Positions 61,700 through 64,000 of a stretch of DNA of 64,000 bases are shown here, one piece after another. The notes under the pieces are model-generated. The model was not told where the DNA came from and searched no databases. It saw nothing but the letters and a program-made list of their open reading frames with translations. Each line of letters opens with the position of its first letter. Position 1 is the stretch's first letter. Position numbers and translations under genes: made by a program. Source of the stretch: Syntrophopropionicum propionicicum_A (GTDB taxonomy: Bacteria > Bacillota > Desulfotomaculia > Desulfotomaculales > Pelotomaculaceae); the NCBI RefSeq assembly GCF_048984525.1, contig NZ_JBMGJC010000009.1, forward strand, positions 62,001 through 126,000, in the 5' to 3' direction.

Positions 61700-62278
61700 T
61701 CAAACCGTTTTTGGCAGCCCGCACGTTACCATATCAAGCTCCCTGATTTTGCTCTCACAGCTTAATACTCCGCACATGACCATCTTCCAGAACTCAGCAA
61801 GCACCTGCTTGGTGCCGGGGTCGCTGCCGTCGAGGCTGAGCAGCGCCTCAACACAGGTATGTATAATGGTCCCCAAAAGGTCTATGTCTATATCCGGCCT
61901 TATATCTCCGCTGGCCATGCCCTGCTCTATAAAGCTCCTTTTTTGCCGGGACAAAAAGCGCTGCATGGCCATAAATTTCTGCCATTCAGCCGGGTAATGC
62001 TTTTTGAGCTCGATAATCCTTTCCGGATCGCCGCTGATAATCGCCGTAATCTTGTCCATCCAGGCACTGTCGGACTCAAGTATGCCAAGGATCCTTTCCT
62101 TTTCCATATCCATAAAGCTTGTACAAACAGCGCTGATAATATCGTCTTTTCCTTCAAAATACTTGTAGACGGTCTTAGTGCTGATCCCCAGGTCGGCAGT
62201 GATATCTTTGATCGTAAATCTCCGGAAACCGTATTTTTTAATCTGCTCCATGGCCGAGAGTATAATTTTGTCTCTCAT
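61700..62278 (-). CDS. TetR family regulator of the RND operon
   Basis: The 192-residue protein has a typical TetR helix-turn-helix: FTIKDITADLGISTKTVYKYFEGKDDIISAV. The helical C-terminal domain ends in FWKMVMCGVLSCESKIRELD. It lies directly upstream of the adaptor and RND genes on the same strand, so it is probably the local repressor. The 195-base gap to the adaptor could hold the regulated promoter, but I see no perfect operator. The inducer is unknown. Confidence 0.9.
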   Translation of the reverse strand: MRDKIILSAMEQIKKYGFRRFTIKDITADLGISTKTVYKYFEGKDDIISAVCTSFMDMEKERILGILESDSAWMDKITAIISGDPERIIELKKHYPAEWQKFMAMQRFLSRQKRSFIEQGMASGDIRPDIDIDLLGTIIHTCVEALLSLDGSDPGTKQVLAEFWKMVMCGVLSCESKIRELDMVTCGLPKTV

Positions 62279-62402
62279 TCGGCTGCCCTCCCCATGGAAA
62301 ATATTTTATTTTCTATCTTTTCCATACTAGCACTGCCCTGCTGGAAAATCAACCATTATTTCTATAAACAGTACTCACAGATTCATCCTGCCATATATGT
62401 AT

Positions 62403-62440
62403 AAAAAATCGGGGACATTCCTCCGTAGAGGCCTGTCCCC
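62403..62440 (-). terminator. Intrinsic terminator of the MBL-fold hydrolase gene
   Basis: On the minus strand GGGGACA-GG-CCTC, loop TACG, GAGG-AA-TGTCCCC, then GATTTTTTA. It is about 95 bases past the stop at 62536; the intervening 62441-62535 shows no gene. Confidence 0.75.
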
Positions 62441-62535
62441 GCTTCTTATTGGGGGGCTCATTAGCCCGCCATTATGCTCATACTGCTTTTTAACACTTGA
62501 GGCTATTCATGATTCTCGCACCCACATCCTACGTC

Positions 62536-63519
62536 TCACTTCACCCGCTCAAAAAGATAATTCCCCGTACATTCAAGCCTCCGGACCTTGTCCTGCTGAC
62601 GGAGGTGCTCCAGGTGGGAGATGGCCTCCCCGGTGGCAAACCACATCTGCTCCAGGGGGAACTGCTCCCAGGAAGTGTAGGACAAATCCCAGGTTATCCC
62701 TGCTGCAACCTGGTAGGCACTCATTATTTCATCGCCCAGAACAGTCAAAACCTCATTCAGCCTGTTCTCGTAATGGTGTTTCAGTTCGGCAATCCTTTTA
62801 TGCACATCGCCGATTACCTGCCTGTGACCTGGTAAAACCAGTCCGATCTCCATCCGGTCTATCTTATCCAGGCTCCGCAGATATTGGCCCAGCGGGTCCG
62901 GCAGCCCTTTATAAAACATGGTGATATTGGGCGAAATATTGCCCAGGATATGGTCGCCGGAAATCAGCATTTTTTTGTCCGGCTCATAAAGGCATATATG
63001 CCCAGGCGTGTGCCCCGGGGTTTCCACGATGGTAAAACGGTAATCGCCAACTTCCAGGATATCGCCTTCCCTGACGATGCTGAAATCATGCTCAGTGTCG
63101 GGGCTGTATTTCTGGCCGGGATGTTTAAGGAGAGCCGCGCCGAACTCACGCAGCGGGAAGCCGTATGATGCCACAAAGGACAGGTTTTCCGGCCAGTATT
63201 CGGGCGAAAGCCCCCAGTTAATACGTCTCGCGTCAACCTCGCTGCAATATACCACGTTCTTATCGGTGGCCACGGCCGAGACCAGGCCGCAGTGGTCCGC
63301 GTGCAGGTGGGTGATGAAAATGTCCGTCTGGTCAAGGGAGGCGCCCAGCGACTTCAATCCGTCGAACAGCGCCGTCCTGCATTCTTCCTGGTTAAACCCG
63401 GTGTCAATGAGCAGGCTGCGTTCCGGGCCTTCGATCAGGTAGCTGTTTAAAGCCTTGAGGGGATTGCCCGGGAGAGGCACTTCTATTTTGTAAATGCCGG
63501 GCAGGATTTCATCAACTAT
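62536..63519 (-). CDS. MBL-fold metallohydrolase, non-AUG start
   Basis: The 327-residue protein has the metallo-beta-lactamase-fold zinc motif THLHADHCG, the later His in ETPGHTPGHICLYEP, the Asp in MLISGDHILG and the C-terminal VLPGHRQVIGDVHKRI. This matches glyoxalase II-like hydrolases; the true substrate is unknown. The usual start would be the GTG at 63480, but it lacks a ribosome site. AGGAG (63529-63533) is followed after 9 bases by ATA at 63519. Translation from it reads MVDEILPGIYKIEVPLPGN, the N-terminus usual for this family. It is followed by a terminator at 62403. Confidence 0.85.
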   Translation of the reverse strand: MVDEILPGIYKIEVPLPGNPLKALNSYLIEGPERSLLIDTGFNQEECRTALFDGLKSLGASLDQTDIFITHLHADHCGLVSAVATDKNVVYCSEVDARRINWGLSPEYWPENLSFVASYGFPLREFGAALLKHPGQKYSPDTEHDFSIVREGDILEVGDYRFTIVETPGHTPGHICLYEPDKKMLISGDHILGNISPNITMFYKGLPDPLGQYLRSLDKIDRMEIGLVLPGHRQVIGDVHKRIAELKHHYENRLNEVLTVLGDEIMSAYQVAAGITWDLSYTSWEQFPLEQMWFATGEAISHLEHLRQQDKVRRLECTGNYLFERVK

Positions 63520-63557
63520 TTGTGTTCACTCCTAACTTAGCTGTCAAGTAAAGCTGA

Positions 63558-64000
63558 TTATTTCACGGGAATGGATATCCTGGTCAGAAGCTCGCTGTCC
63601 GGAACTTCATTCGGCGCGTTATAGTAATATTCATAGTAAGCGCCGGCTGGTTCAAGGCCCTTTTCTTCCATCCATCTGAATATTTCCACGTATGTTTTCT
63701 CCATCATGCCGTACGGCCCTTTATACATGCAGGAAACATACTTACCCGCGGGGACCTCGCCCGGTTTAATATCATCTTTTCCAGGCAGGGGCTTCGCTAC
63801 CGGGAATCCCATTTCCACGTCCAAATCCAGCATGTCCAGGTTGTAATAAGCCGTGTAAGGCGCGCACGCCGGCGGCTCACCCAGCTCAGCCATGTACTCC
63901 GCAATCTTCCTGTAGGATTCGCCAATGAGTATCGGCAGCTCATCAAATGGCGTCTTAGCCCTGATGCACAAAACCGGCTGCGCCTCCTGCTCGTTCAGCT
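63558..64000 (-). CDS. GyrI/AraC-type effector-binding domain protein (5' end outside window)
   Basis: The 147 codons open to the window edge begin (in frame) LNEQEAQPVLCIRAKTPFDELPILIGESYRKIAEYMAELGE. They continue to EVPAGKYVSCMYKGPYGMMEKTYVEIFRWMEEKGLEPAG and end PDSELLTRISIPVK. This is the GyrI-like small-molecule-binding fold (the effector domain of Rob/BmrR-type regulators) found alone in many clostridia. The N-terminal residues are outside the window; a DNA-binding domain is not excluded. It lies 38 bases upstream of the MBL-fold gene on the same strand, so the two may be cotranscribed. Confidence 0.8.
   Translation of the reverse strand, partial: LNEQEAQPVLCIRAKTPFDELPILIGESYRKIAEYMAELGEPPACAPYTAYYNLDMLDLDVEMGFPVAKPLPGKDDIKPGEVPAGKYVSCMYKGPYGMMEKTYVEIFRWMEEKGLEPAGAYYEYYYNAPNEVPDSELLTRISIPVK

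Overview
The window looks like chromosome from an anaerobic, low-to-mid-GC Gram-positive bacterium of the Clostridia, most like the Peptococcaceae (Pelotomaculum / Desulfotomaculum type). This is inferred from strong AGGAGG-type ribosome sites, many TTG starts, surface proteins with copper-amine-oxidase-like stalk domains, an acyl-CoA dehydrogenase/ETF operon, hgcAB and a probable selenoprotein. No rRNA, tRNA, CRISPR array, prophage or intact insertion sequence was found.

Layout. 1-2.9 kb: a partial YitT-family membrane protein and a divergent YtrA-type GntR/ABC operon. 3.1-6.8 kb: a vanadium-haloperoxidase-like protein, then a MarR regulator followed by hgcA and hgcB, the mercury-methylation pair. 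7-15.4 kb: a lipoprotein, an HlyD/ABC/ABC/permease/TetR export operon and a Ca2+-type P-ATPase. 15.5-24.6 kb: a small membrane protein, a FN3/stalk surface protein, TcdA, a CrtI-like oxidoreductase, NamZ, a YdjM-like protein, an SPL-like radical SAM protein and a DedA protein. 24.7-30 kb: an orphan HisF, an ECF sigma/anti-sigma pair, a 31-codon small ORF, a D-amino acid aminotransferase and an ankyrin protein. 30-35.7 kb: the acd-etfB-etfA operon and Tex. 35.85-36.2 kb: an ArsC/Spx-like gene with an in-frame UGA at the catalytic Cys and a SECIS-like hairpin. 36.4-43.7 kb: a 1644-residue DUF4132-type protein with a small partner, and an SH3/NlpC/stalk cell-wall protein. 43.9-49.3 kb: a c-di-GMP-I riboswitch in front of a 1720-residue FN3 adhesin. 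49.5-64 kb: HtpG, a CPBP protease, a DUF2339 protein, a methyltransferase, a TetR/RND efflux operon, an MBL-fold hydrolase and a partial GyrI-like protein.

Themes. The genes are mostly housekeeping, envelope and efflux functions. The points of most interest are: (1) the hidden UGA-containing ArsC-like gene, which ordinary ORF calling misses; (2) MarR-hgcAB with a palindromic operator inside its promoter; (3) the riboswitch-controlled adhesin; (4) a family of small intergenic palindromes that share a core near AGAACCGTCCCC but carry different arms (GTGTCAAG, GCGACAG, GAAACAG, GAGACA); and (5) genes whose best start, behind a good Shine-Dalgarno site, is AUA rather than AUG/GUG/UUG.
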